NCBI GenBank assembly: GCA_046350255.1
Contig: JAXMAV010000016.1
Location: 169,835 to 233,834, forward strand
DNA: 64,000 bases
Reading direction: 5' to 3'
Source: CALDUY01 sp046350255
GTDB taxonomy: Bacteria; Planctomycetota; Planctomycetia; Gemmatales; Gemmataceae
Shown here: positions 54,788 to 63,592 of the stretch, piece by piece
Numbering within the stretch: the stretch's first letter is position 1
Layout of the letters: each line of letters starts with the position of its first letter
Program-made: the position numbers and the translations under genes
Notes under the pieces: generated by a model
What the model saw: the letters and a program-made list of their open reading frames with translations, nothing else
What the model was told of the DNA's origin: nothing
Database searches by the model: none

Positions 54788-56077
54788 ATGCGACCGTGGC
54801 GAATGGCACTGGTGGGGCTGCTGTGGGCCGGCTGGGCCCTGGCTGCGGACTACGAACGCGACCCGATCCAGTATAGCGTGGCGACGCCAGACAACCTGGC
54901 CTCGCGCCTGCAGAAGCGCCTGGTGGCCGGCGAGGTCACCTTCACCTACGACGCCGAGACCGGCTACCTCCGCTCCCTGCTCAACAACCTGAAAGTACCC
55001 CTTTCCTCGCAGACGCTGGTTTTCTCCAAGACCAGCCTCCAGCGCCACAAGATCGCTCCGCGCACCCCGCGCGCGCTCTACTTCAACGACGACATGTACA
55101 TCGGCTTCTGCAAGGGCGGCGACGTCCTCGAAGTCTCTGCCGTCGATCCGCAGCTCGGGACCGTCTTCTACACCGTCGATCAGGACCCGACCCGCAAGCC
55201 GCGCTTCACGCGCCACACCGATAACTGCCTGCTCTGCCATGGCTCGTCCCAGACTCAGGGCGTCCCCGGCCACGTCATCCGCTCGGTCTTCTCCGACTCG
55301 CGCGGCCTGCCGATGCTCTCCGAGGGCACCTACCGCGTTGATCACACCACCCCCTTCGATAAACGCTGGGGCGGCTGGTACGTCACTGGAACCCACGGCA
55401 AGCAGGAACACCTCGGCAACCTGCTCATCCGCACCCCGCGCGTCGCTCGGCCCGTGGAAAACGCCGCTGGCCACAACCTCACCGACCTCGGCGACCGCTT
55501 CGTCCGCAGCGGCTACCTCACTCCGCACAGCGACATCGTCGCCCTCATGGTCTTCGAGCACCAGGCCACCGGCCACAACTACATCACCCGCGCCAATTTC
55601 GAGACGCGCCAGGCCCTCCACATGCAGGAGACGCTCAATCGCGAGATGAAGCTCCCCGCCACCCACGAATGGGACAGCACCAGGGCGCGCATCCGCAGCG
55701 TCGGCGACGATCTCGTCGAATACTTCCTCTTCAAGGGTGAGGCCCCGCTGACCGAGCAGGTGCGCGGCACCTCCGGCTTCGCCGAGGAGTTCGTCAAGCG
55801 TGGCCCGCGCGACGCCCGTGGTCGCTCCCTCCGCGAGTTCGATCTGACGCGACGCCTCTTCCGCTATCCGATGAGCTACCTCATCTACACCGAGAGCTTC
55901 GATGCACTCCCCGACCGCGTCCGGCTCTACGTGCTGGAACGCCTCCACACCATCCTGACCGGCAAGGACACGACCAAGCGCTACGACTACCTCGCCGCCG
56001 AGGATCGCCAGGCCATCCTCGACATCCTCGTCGCCACCAAGCCCAACCTGCCGGCTTACTGGAAGGCTGGTCGCTGA
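54788..56077 (+). CDS. Exported single-CxxCH protein (cytochrome c-like), planctomycetal
   Basis: 429 residues with signal peptide MALVGLLWAGWALAA. One CxxCH, CLLCH (147-151), can bind a c-type haem; around it TRHTDNCLLCHGSS and VPGHVIRSVFSD look like a c-type site. The rest is mixed: YNR/beta segments at the N-terminus (VTFTYDAETGYLRSLLNNLK) and C-terminal helices (RLYVLERLHTILTGKD). Large planctomycetal exported proteins with a single haem motif are common, but their role is unknown. Export would make the haem site periplasmic. The 3' end overlaps convergent pdxA by 22 bases. A good promoter precedes it. Confidence 0.72.
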   Translation: MRPWRMALVGLLWAGWALAADYERDPIQYSVATPDNLASRLQKRLVAGEVTFTYDAETGYLRSLLNNLKVPLSSQTLVFSKTSLQRHKIAPRTPRALYFNDDMYIGFCKGGDVLEVSAVDPQLGTVFYTVDQDPTRKPRFTRHTDNCLLCHGSSQTQGVPGHVIRSVFSDSRGLPMLSEGTYRVDHTTPFDKRWGGWYVTGTHGKQEHLGNLLIRTPRVARPVENAAGHNLTDLGDRFVRSGYLTPHSDIVALMVFEHQATGHNYITRANFETRQALHMQETLNREMKLPATHEWDSTRARIRSVGDDLVEYFLFKGEAPLTEQVRGTSGFAEEFVKRGPRDARGRSLREFDLTRRLFRYPMSYLIYTESFDALPDRVRLYVLERLHTILTGKDTTKRYDYLAAEDRQAILDILVATKPNLPAYWKAGR

Positions 56078-57066
56078 GTCCGGGTGGCAGCCAGCCGCGC
56101 GGCCACCCGCGCGGCGGCCACCAGGCTCGACGCATCCGCCTGCCCGCGCCAGGCGATGTCGTACGCCGTGCCATGCGCCACGCTGGTCCGCACGATCGGT
56201 AGCCCAGCACTGATGTTCACGCACCGCATGCCACTACGCAGCTTCAGGGCGATGTGCCCCTGGTCGTGATACATCGCCACGATGCCGTCAAACTCTCCCC
56301 GGTCGGCTCGCCCAAAAAGCGTGTCGGCCGGGTGCGGTCCACTCACATCGATCCCCTCAGTCTGAGCCGCTTTCACTGCCGGCGCGATCAACCTTGCCTC
56401 CTCGTCGCCGAACAACCCCCCATCGCTGGCGTGCGGATTCAGCGCCGCCACCGCCAGCCGGGCCGGACGCTCCAGCAGACGCGGCAACAGATCATGCAGC
56501 AGCCGGATCTTCTCCAGCACCCCCGCTGTGCTCAGGTGAGCGAACACATCGCGCAGCGCCATGTGCAGGGTGACGTGTGCCACCGCCAGTCCATCGCCGT
56601 GCAGCACCATCGCGAAGTGCGGCGTCCCAGTTCGTTCGGCCAGAATCTCCGTGTGCCCCGGATGCGTAATCCCCGCCGCGTGCAGCCCTTCCTTGTGCAA
56701 CGGCGCGGTGACGATGCCATCTGCCTCGCCAGCCAGGGCCAGGTCGATGGCCGTCACCAGGAAGTCATACGCTGCCCGCCCCGCTGCCGCATGAACCCGA
56801 CACGGTTCTACCCCAGTGAGCGACTGCCCGCTCGCCGGCAAACACGGCAGCAGCTCGACTCCCGGGTCGGCCTCCGCCACCGTGTCGATGACGCGCACTC
56901 GCCCCGGTCGGCCCACCAGCTCCAGTGCGCGTTCCAGCCAGCCAGGATCTCCCACCACCACGGGCCGACACCAGCCCAGCAGATCGGGCCAGGCCCGGGC
57001 GATGATTTCGGGTCCCACCCCGGCCACGTCGCCCAGGGTGAGAAGTAAACGCGGAGGATGTGTCAT
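56056..57066 (-). CDS. pdxA: 4-hydroxythreonine-4-phosphate dehydrogenase
   Basis: 336 residues. It oxidises 4-hydroxy-L-threonine phosphate with NAD in pyridoxal-5-phosphate synthesis. Metal-binding His residues lie in THPGHTEILAERTG, ALNPHASDGGLFGDEE and MYHDQGHIALKL. The nucleotide/phosphate-binding N-terminus LTLGDVAGVGPEI differs slightly from the usual GDPAGIGPE. It is nine bases downstream of holA on the same strand, so the two are probably co-transcribed, an uncommon pairing. Its 3' end overlaps the convergent CxxCH-protein gene. Confidence 0.95.
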   Translation of the reverse strand: MTHPPRLLLTLGDVAGVGPEIIARAWPDLLGWCRPVVVGDPGWLERALELVGRPGRVRVIDTVAEADPGVELLPCLPASGQSLTGVEPCRVHAAAGRAAYDFLVTAIDLALAGEADGIVTAPLHKEGLHAAGITHPGHTEILAERTGTPHFAMVLHGDGLAVAHVTLHMALRDVFAHLSTAGVLEKIRLLHDLLPRLLERPARLAVAALNPHASDGGLFGDEEARLIAPAVKAAQTEGIDVSGPHPADTLFGRADRGEFDGIVAMYHDQGHIALKLRSGMRCVNISAGLPIVRTSVAHGTAYDIAWRGQADASSLVAAARVAARLAATRTQRPAFQ

Positions 57067-57075
57067 CGAGGTCCA

Positions 57076-58095
57076 TCACGTTCGAGGGCGAGCCAGGCGA
57101 ACCACCAGCCGTTCCATCAGTGTCGTCGGAGGCAACTGGCTGCCCCCCTTCATGCCGAAGTCGGTCTCTAACAACCAGTCATAGAGGCGGTCCAGCCGAC
57201 GCCGTCCCAGGTGGCGCATCTGCGCCTCGGCCGACTGGCGGGCCGCGGGAAACCCCGGAAAGCCGGCCCGGTTCATGCTCTCGTTCAGGGGCACCCCCTG
57301 TGCGCTGAGCCGACTCGCCTGGGCCAGCCGGCGCAGCTGCATGCTGAACGCCCCCAGCAACCGCATCGGATCTTCTCCCTGGTCGAAAAGCCGTTGCAGG
57401 AACGTGAGCGCCTCCGCCACCTTGCCCTGGCCGATCAGGTCGAAGATTTGCCAGGTGTTCTCGGAGCGCGACTGTCCCACCAGGAGATCCACATCGCCCG
57501 TCTCGATGCGCGGTGCCGCCCCGACGTAGATGGCCAGCTTGCTCAGTTCGCTCGCCAGCAGCCCCATCTCTGGCCCGATCAACTCCACCAGGAGCCGCGC
57601 TGCATTGGCGGCGATCGGCTTACCGTGCTCGCGCGCGCACCAGTCACTGCACCACTGCGGCAACTGATGCGACGATGGCGCCTTGCACGTCAGCACCCAG
57701 GTCTCGGCCGCCATCTTCGCCAGCTTCGTGTTCGCCGGCCACGTCCCCACGTCGAGCACCAGGGTGCCAGTGGGCGCGCCCTTCTCCTTCACCTCGGCGA
57801 AGTACTTCTCGAGCTTGCCGCGCTCCGCCGAGACGAACGGATCGGCCGCCTCGATGATCACCAGCCGACGCGGCGACAGAAACGGCAGCGTCTGCAGATC
57901 TTCCAGCACCGTCGCCCAGGTTGCCTTGTCGCCGGTGTAGCTCGACAGCGCGAACCCCTCGTCGTCCGCACCCAGCACCAGCCGACGGATCGCCCGCTGA
58001 CACTGTCGCTTGAGAAACTCCTCGTCGCCGTGCAGCACGTAGATCGGCTGCGGCTTCACCTTGTCCAGACGCTCGAGGAAGGTGGTGCTGTCCAT
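57076..58095 (-). CDS. holA: DNA polymerase III subunit delta
   Basis: 339 residues, the usual HolA length. The clamp-loader pattern is visible: IYVLHGDEEFLKRQCQRAIR at the N-terminus, LVIIEAADPFVS, LLASELSKLAIYVG, ENTWQIFDLIGQGKVAEALT and the helical C-terminal collar (RRLAQASRLSAQ). Delta opens the beta sliding clamp. No other replication gene adjoins; pdxA follows by nine bases. Upstream, 167 bases separate it from the divergent kinase gene. Confidence 0.9.
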   Translation of the reverse strand: MDSTTFLERLDKVKPQPIYVLHGDEEFLKRQCQRAIRRLVLGADDEGFALSSYTGDKATWATVLEDLQTLPFLSPRRLVIIEAADPFVSAERGKLEKYFAEVKEKGAPTGTLVLDVGTWPANTKLAKMAAETWVLTCKAPSSHQLPQWCSDWCAREHGKPIAANAARLLVELIGPEMGLLASELSKLAIYVGAAPRIETGDVDLLVGQSRSENTWQIFDLIGQGKVAEALTFLQRLFDQGEDPMRLLGAFSMQLRRLAQASRLSAQGVPLNESMNRAGFPGFPAARQSAEAQMRHLGRRRLDRLYDWLLETDFGMKGGSQLPPTTLMERLVVRLARPRT

Positions 58096-58262
58096 GGCAT
58101 CATTGTAACACCCCCCCGCGCTGGCACATCCCCGGCTTTCCTGAGCATCTATGCCTCCGGCGCTCGCTAGTTAGATTGAGGGGCAGAATAAGGAAACGCG
58201 GAGAGAGGGATGGTATCCTGAGACTATTCCGATCCGGAAGGCCAAGGGGGGAGAAGCCTGCC

Positions 58263-61200
58263 ATGCAGGACCACGACCAGGTGCTCGATCTCTTGTTGTT
58301 GTGGGAAGAGTTTCGCCAGCAGGGGATCGTTCTCACCGCCGAGGAACTGTGCCGCGACTTTCCTCAGTGCCTGACCGCCGTCCAGCAGCGTCTCGCCGCC
58401 CTGGCTGCCCTCAACCCGATGATCGAGCCCACCACGCTGATCGAGGCCCGCGCCACCTCTGCGCCGGCCGACCCCCCGCCTGCCTCGCTGGGCGCTCCCT
58501 CGCGCTACCGCGAGATGCGTCTGCACGCCTGCGGCGGCCTGGGCGAGGTTTACGTCGCCTTCGACGACGAGGTCAAGCGCGAAGTTGCCCTCAAACGCAT
58601 GCAGGCCCGCTGGGTCGGCGATGCCGAGATGCGCCGCCGCTTCGAGCAGGAAGCCGAGGTCACCGGCCGGCTCGAACATCCCGGCGTGGTTCCGGTCTAC
58701 GGCCTGGGCATCGACGCCGATCAACGCCCCTATTACGCCATGCGCTTCATTCGCGGCCAGACCCTGCAGGAGGCCATCGAGGAGTACCACCACGGCCAGG
58801 GCTCCGCCAGCGAACGCCGCCTGGCCCTGCGCGGCCTGCTTGCTCGCTTCGTCGCCGTCTGCCAGGCCGTCGGCTACGCCCACTCGCGCGGCATTGTCCA
58901 CCGCGACCTGAAGCCAGCCAATATCCTGCTCGGGCCTTACGGCGAAACTGTCGTGGTCGACTGGGGCCTGGCCCGCGCCATTGGACGCACCGAGGCCGAC
59001 CGGGAGGTCAGCATCGAGGAAACCCTCCAGCCCGGCTCGCGCCCCGGCGAGACGCGCGGCATCGTCGGCACTCCCGCCTACATGAGCCCCGAGCAGGCTG
59101 GCGGCCGCCGCAACCAGGTTGGCCCCGCCAGTGACGTCTACGGTCTCGGCGCCGTCCTCTACTGCCTGCTCACCGGCGAGGCTCCCTTCCAGGGCCGCGA
59201 CCTCGACGAGATCCTCGAGCGCGTCCAGCGCGGCGACCTCGAACCCCCCGCCCGCCGTCGGCCCGGCATCGCACCCGGTCTCGACGCCATCTGTCGCAAG
59301 GCGATGGCCCTGCGCCGCGACGACCGTTACCCCACCGCCGGCGAACTTGCCGCCGACGTCGAACGCTGGCTCGGCGACGAACCGGTCCGCGCCCATCGCG
59401 AAGGCTGGGCCGAACGCACCAGCCGCTGGTTTCGCCACCATCGCACCGTCGCCTGGGTCGGCGTCGCCCTTCTTCTCGCTGGCTCCGTTGGCCTGGCCGG
59501 CATGGCCTGGGTGGAAGCCCAGGGCAAACAGGCCGCCCGCGAGGAGCAGGAACGCACCCTCGAGGCGCTGCAGACCGCCCGCGACAATCTCCGCCTCGCC
59601 CGCCAGGCCGTCGATGAATGCTTCCTCCTCGCACGCGATCATCCGCTTTTTGAGAACGAGCAGATGCAGCCCGTGCAGCGCCTCCTCTTCGAGCGCGCGC
59701 TGCCGTTCTACGCCAACTTCCGCGACCGCATCCCCGACGATCCCGACCTGCTCGAGCAAATGGCCGATCAGCACTACCGCGTCGGCTTCATCACCCACAA
59801 GATCGGCCGCCTCACCGAGGCAGCCGCCGCGCTGCAGGAGTCCATCACCCTCCGCGAGCGTCTGGTCGCCGAGCAGCCGGGGGTGCGGAAACATCGCCAG
59901 GAACTCGCCCAGGCCTATCGCGCCCTCGGCATGGTTCACAGCGACCTGTGGGACTTTCCCCCGGCCATCAAGGCCACCCGCCACGCACTCGATCTGCTCG
60001 ACAGCCTCCTCGCCGAGCAGGAGGACTCCTCGTGCCGTTGCGATTTCGCCCTGGTGTGGAATAACCTGGGCACCGCGCTGAACCGCTCGCGCCAGTACCC
60101 CGACGCGTTGGCTGCCTACCAGCAGGCCCGCCGTGTCGTGCAACCGCTGCTCGACCGCGACTCGACTGAGCCGCGCTACCGCTACGTGCTGGGCCTGATC
60201 ATGAACAACCTCGGGGTGCTGTACGAGGACACCCGCCAGCCGCTCGAGGCCCTCGCTGCCCAGGAGTACGCCGTCGAGATCCGCCGCAGCCTCGTCCGCG
60301 ACCGCCCCGACCGGACCGAGGATCACTACCACCTGGCCATGAGCCTGCTCAACCTGGCACTTAATTACCTCGCATTCGATCAGGTGGACGATGGCATGGC
60401 TGCCCTGGAGGAAGCCCGCACGCTCGGCGAGTATACCGTTGCCCGCTCTCCCCAGGTGACCGCCTACCAGTATCTCCTGTCTCGCATCCTGATCAAGCTG
60501 GGTAACCAGGTCTCCGAGCAGGGCGACTTCGCCACTGCGCTGCAGCACTTTCTCCGCGCTCGCGCCTCGCAGCTTCACCTGCTCGCTGCCCACCCCGACA
60601 CCCCGCGTTATCGCTCCGAGCTGGTCGATGCCGCCTTCCAGGTAGCCTACCTCTTCGGGCAGACCGGCCGATCCGCCGAGGCCGTCCGCGTCTACGAGCA
60701 TGCCCTGGAGGTGCAGCGCCCCCTGCTCGACCAGTTCCCCTCGAATTCCTGGTACCGCCAGACGCGCAGCAAACTCCTCTTCAACCTCGCGCTGTTCAAC
60801 ACTCGCGCCGGGCAGCATCGCCGCGCTCTGCGCGACTACCAGGCCTCCCGCGACCTGAAACAGGCCCTGGTCAACGAATTCCCCCGCTGGGAGGAGATGC
60901 TCTCCGGCCTGGCCGACACCTGGAATCAGCTGGGAGTGGTGCTCGTCAGGCTCGACCGCTACCACGAGGGGGCCATGGCCTTCGACATGGCCATTCACTT
61001 CCGCGAACCCCGCGCCCGTGGCGGCGACCCCGCCCATCGTGAACAACTGGCCGACACCTGGCAGTCTCTGGGCAACACCCTCCGCGTCACTCGCCAGTTC
61101 GACCGCGCCCTGCAGGCCTACAACCGCGCCGAGACGCTCCGAGCCGCCCTCCTCGCCGAGGCGCCTTCCCGGACCGACCACCGCAAGGACCTGGGCCAGA

Positions 61201-62393
61201 CACGCCACAATCGCGGCCTCTGTCTGGTAGCTCTCAAGCGGCCCGACGAGGCGATCACGGCCTATCGTGAAGCCATCGACACGCGTCGCCCTCTGGTTGA
61301 GGCCGAGCCCCGCTCGGCTGCTCATCGTACCGACCTCGGCTGGAGTCACTTCAACGCAGGCGAGCAATATCTTCAGCTCGAACGAGTGGCTGACGCCCGC
61401 CGTGACATGGCTCGTGCCGTTGAGTACCGCCGCGCCGCGGTCGCTCTGTCAGCCATTCCTGACTCGACCAAGCGCGACCAGTTGGCCCTGGCCTGCTTCA
61501 CTCTAGGATCCCTCTTGCGCATGGAACGGCGCCCGGAAGTCGCCATGCGCACTCTGGACGAGGCACGTCAGCACTACCAGGAATTAACTCGTCTGGAGCC
61601 CGAGCTGACTCGCCATCGCGACAACCTCGCCTCGACGTTCTTTAACCTGGCCGCCATCGCCAATTACGACCTGCAGCGGTACGACGATGCCGTCCGCTTC
61701 TGCGAGGCAGCCTTGCCCCTGCGCCGGCAACTCGTGGCGGAGTTGCCGACCGAGATCAACTTCCAGGCCAACCTGGCCGAATTGGAGAATGAGTACGGCG
61801 TCGCCCTTTACTACGCCGGGCGTCGGCTTGATAGCCTGCAGCCGTTCAGCCGGGCCATCACCCTGGCCGAGCGCACCGGACCTTCTGCCAGCACCACGCT
61901 ACTCCAGGCTCTGAAAAACCGCGCTTCCCTGCTGGCCGAGCTGGGAGATCGCCATCGCGCGCTGGTGGACCACGAGCGCCTGCTTCCCCTGCTCCCGGAC
62001 TCCGATCGGCTCAATTACCAGATTGCCCAGGCCGGTCTCGAGGCGCACCTGGGCCGCTACCGCGCCGAGGCTGCCACGCTCCCCGAGTTGACCACCCGCC
62101 CTGGCCTCACTGGCCAGAACCTCTACAACCTCGCCTGCCTCGCCGCCATTTGCGCCGACAAAACTGCCCGCGACGACAGCCGTCCCCTGGCCGAGCGCGA
62201 ACGCGCCGCCGACCGCCTTGCCGCCCTGGCAGTTTCCCTGCTGGCACGCGCCCACCAGTCCGGCGACCTGCGCTCCGCCATCGACCGCCAGCGCCTCCAG
62301 CGCGACCCCGACCTCGACAGCCTCCGCACTCGCGACGACTTCCAGGCCCTGTCGCGAAAGATCCTCGCCGATCCTCCGGCGCCCTCATCCTGA
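58263..62393 (+). CDS. Transmembrane Ser/Thr protein kinase with TPR-rich extracytoplasmic region
   Basis: 1376 residues. A short leader domain (1-80) precedes a Hanks kinase: Gly loop GGLGEVYVAF (91-100), Lys111 in VALKRM, HRDLKPAN with Asp215, DWG instead of DFG at 233-235, GTPAYMSPE at 269-277 and the C-lobe Arg of DRYPT. A membrane helix spans about 396-417. From about 450 to the end TPR-type repeats alternate (AYRALGMVHSDLWDFPPAIK, LGNTLRVTRQFDRALQAYNR, HNRGLCLVALKRPDEAITAY). The DWG and long TPR tail are typical of planctomycetal kinases that may sense or scaffold outside the membrane. GGGGGGAG precedes the ATG. No substrate or regulator adjoins. Confidence 0.92.
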   Translation: MQDHDQVLDLLLLWEEFRQQGIVLTAEELCRDFPQCLTAVQQRLAALAALNPMIEPTTLIEARATSAPADPPPASLGAPSRYREMRLHACGGLGEVYVAFDDEVKREVALKRMQARWVGDAEMRRRFEQEAEVTGRLEHPGVVPVYGLGIDADQRPYYAMRFIRGQTLQEAIEEYHHGQGSASERRLALRGLLARFVAVCQAVGYAHSRGIVHRDLKPANILLGPYGETVVVDWGLARAIGRTEADREVSIEETLQPGSRPGETRGIVGTPAYMSPEQAGGRRNQVGPASDVYGLGAVLYCLLTGEAPFQGRDLDEILERVQRGDLEPPARRRPGIAPGLDAICRKAMALRRDDRYPTAGELAADVERWLGDEPVRAHREGWAERTSRWFRHHRTVAWVGVALLLAGSVGLAGMAWVEAQGKQAAREEQERTLEALQTARDNLRLARQAVDECFLLARDHPLFENEQMQPVQRLLFERALPFYANFRDRIPDDPDLLEQMADQHYRVGFITHKIGRLTEAAAALQESITLRERLVAEQPGVRKHRQELAQAYRALGMVHSDLWDFPPAIKATRHALDLLDSLLAEQEDSSCRCDFALVWNNLGTALNRSRQYPDALAAYQQARRVVQPLLDRDSTEPRYRYVLGLIMNNLGVLYEDTRQPLEALAAQEYAVEIRRSLVRDRPDRTEDHYHLAMSLLNLALNYLAFDQVDDGMAALEEARTLGEYTVARSPQVTAYQYLLSRILIKLGNQVSEQGDFATALQHFLRARASQLHLLAAHPDTPRYRSELVDAAFQVAYLFGQTGRSAEAVRVYEHALEVQRPLLDQFPSNSWYRQTRSKLLFNLALFNTRAGQHRRALRDYQASRDLKQALVNEFPRWEEMLSGLADTWNQLGVVLVRLDRYHEGAMAFDMAIHFREPRARGGDPAHREQLADTWQSLGNTLRVTRQFDRALQAYNRAETLRAALLAEAPSRTDHRKDLGQTRHNRGLCLVALKRPDEAITAYREAIDTRRPLVEAEPRSAAHRTDLGWSHFNAGEQYLQLERVADARRDMARAVEYRRAAVALSAIPDSTKRDQLALACFTLGSLLRMERRPEVAMRTLDEARQHYQELTRLEPELTRHRDNLASTFFNLAAIANYDLQRYDDAVRFCEAALPLRRQLVAELPTEINFQANLAELENEYGVALYYAGRRLDSLQPFSRAITLAERTGPSASTTLLQALKNRASLLAELGDRHRALVDHERLLPLLPDSDRLNYQIAQAGLEAHLGRYRAEAATLPELTTRPGLTGQNLYNLACLAAICADKTARDDSRPLAERERAADRLAALAVSLLARAHQSGDLRSAIDRQRLQRDPDLDSLRTRDDFQALSRKILADPPAPSS

Positions 62394-62463
62394 GGGGCCG
62401 CTTCTGGTCGCCTCCCTACAATAAACAAAGGCATACTCGTACCCCGACGCAGAGAGAGACTCC

Positions 62464-63522
62464 ATGACGCCGCTCGAATCCCTCGTTGCCTCCGGCACCA
62501 AGCTCTGGCTCGATTCCATCGACCCCCAGGAAGTAGCCGCCAATCGGGCCTACGGCGCCACCGGGGCGACCTCCAACCCCATCATCGTCTCCGACCTCAT
62601 CAAGACTGGCCGCTTCGATAACCTGCTCAAGCAGTATCTCGCCGAGGGCGGCAACGACGAGGCCATCGCCTGGAAAATGACCGACCACCTCGTCAGCGAG
62701 GCGCAACAGGTCTTCCTCCCCGTCTGGGAGAAGACACACTGCAACGATGGTTGGGTCAGCTTCGAACTCGACCCTCTGCTCGAAGATGCCAGCTGCCCGC
62801 TCTCTGTGCCTGAACGCTCCGCCCGCTACATCGAGCTGGGCAAGCACTGGTCCGCCGGCAAGAAGAACCGCATGATCAAGATTCCGGCCACCCCTGCCGG
62901 TCTTGGCGCCGTCGAGGAACTCTGCGCCGCGGGGGTCACGCTCAACGTCACGCTCATTTTCTCCGAACGCCAGTACCTCACCGCCCGCGATGCCATGTGG
63001 CGCGGAGCGCAGCGTCGTAGCTCCCTTACCACCTTCAAGTCGGTCTACAGCATCTTTGTCAGCCGGCTCGACGTCTACACCACCGAGAAGGTGCCCGAGT
63101 TGTCGCCCCAGGCGCAGGGCCTGGTTGGAATCGTCAATGCCAAGCGCATCTGGAAGCTCAACCAGGAGTTCTGGGCCGCCAGGAAACTGCCGCTCCAGCA
63201 GGAGATGATCTTCGCCTCCACTGGCACCAAGAAGCCCGAGGATGCCCCCTGGAAGTACGTGGCCGCCTTCGCCGGCAGCGACATCGAAACCAACCCACCT
63301 GCCACCAACGCCAAGGTGCAGCAGTCGGGCCAGACCTTTAGCCGCCAGGTCGACGTTTTCCCCTCCGCCGAGGTCCTCGCCGAGATCGACGCGAAGGTGG
63401 ACATGCAAAAGCTGGAACACACGCTCATGGACGAGGGCCTGCGCAAGTTCGCCGACCCGCAGAAGGCGCTACTGGCCCTGATCGCCAGCAAACGCAAGGC
63501 GCTGGCCACTGCCGGGGTGTAG
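62464..63522 (+). CDS. Transaldolase
   Basis: 352 residues. It opens TKLWLDSIDPQEVAANRAYG, the usual transaldolase start, with ATSNPIIVSDLIKTG. NRMIKIPATPAGLGAVEEL carries the Schiff-base Lys of the IKIPAT motif. LNVTLIFSERQYLTARDAM and FVSRLDVYT follow. It transfers a dihydroxyacetone unit between sedoheptulose-7-P and glyceraldehyde-3-P. It resembles the longer bacterial transaldolase (Tal-B-like) rather than the 220-residue fructose-6-P aldolases. It is 70 bases after the kinase gene, with a possible TACAAT -10 in between. Confidence 0.93.
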   Translation: MTPLESLVASGTKLWLDSIDPQEVAANRAYGATGATSNPIIVSDLIKTGRFDNLLKQYLAEGGNDEAIAWKMTDHLVSEAQQVFLPVWEKTHCNDGWVSFELDPLLEDASCPLSVPERSARYIELGKHWSAGKKNRMIKIPATPAGLGAVEELCAAGVTLNVTLIFSERQYLTARDAMWRGAQRRSSLTTFKSVYSIFVSRLDVYTTEKVPELSPQAQGLVGIVNAKRIWKLNQEFWAARKLPLQQEMIFASTGTKKPEDAPWKYVAAFAGSDIETNPPATNAKVQQSGQTFSRQVDVFPSAEVLAEIDAKVDMQKLEHTLMDEGLRKFADPQKALLALIASKRKALATAGV

Positions 63523-63592
63523 TCCTCCGGCACGGATGCGATTTATGACGTATTCTTCCTGTGCGTGCAGATCCGCGTCTCCGGAGGATGTC

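Noticed and set aside
58224..61367. Minus-strand ORF of 1047 codons antisense to the kinase
   Set aside because: The plus strand encodes a full Hanks kinase with TPR repeats. The antisense frame is open only because of strong GC-rich codon bias, has no recognisable motif and is rich in low-complexity Gly/Ala/Val.
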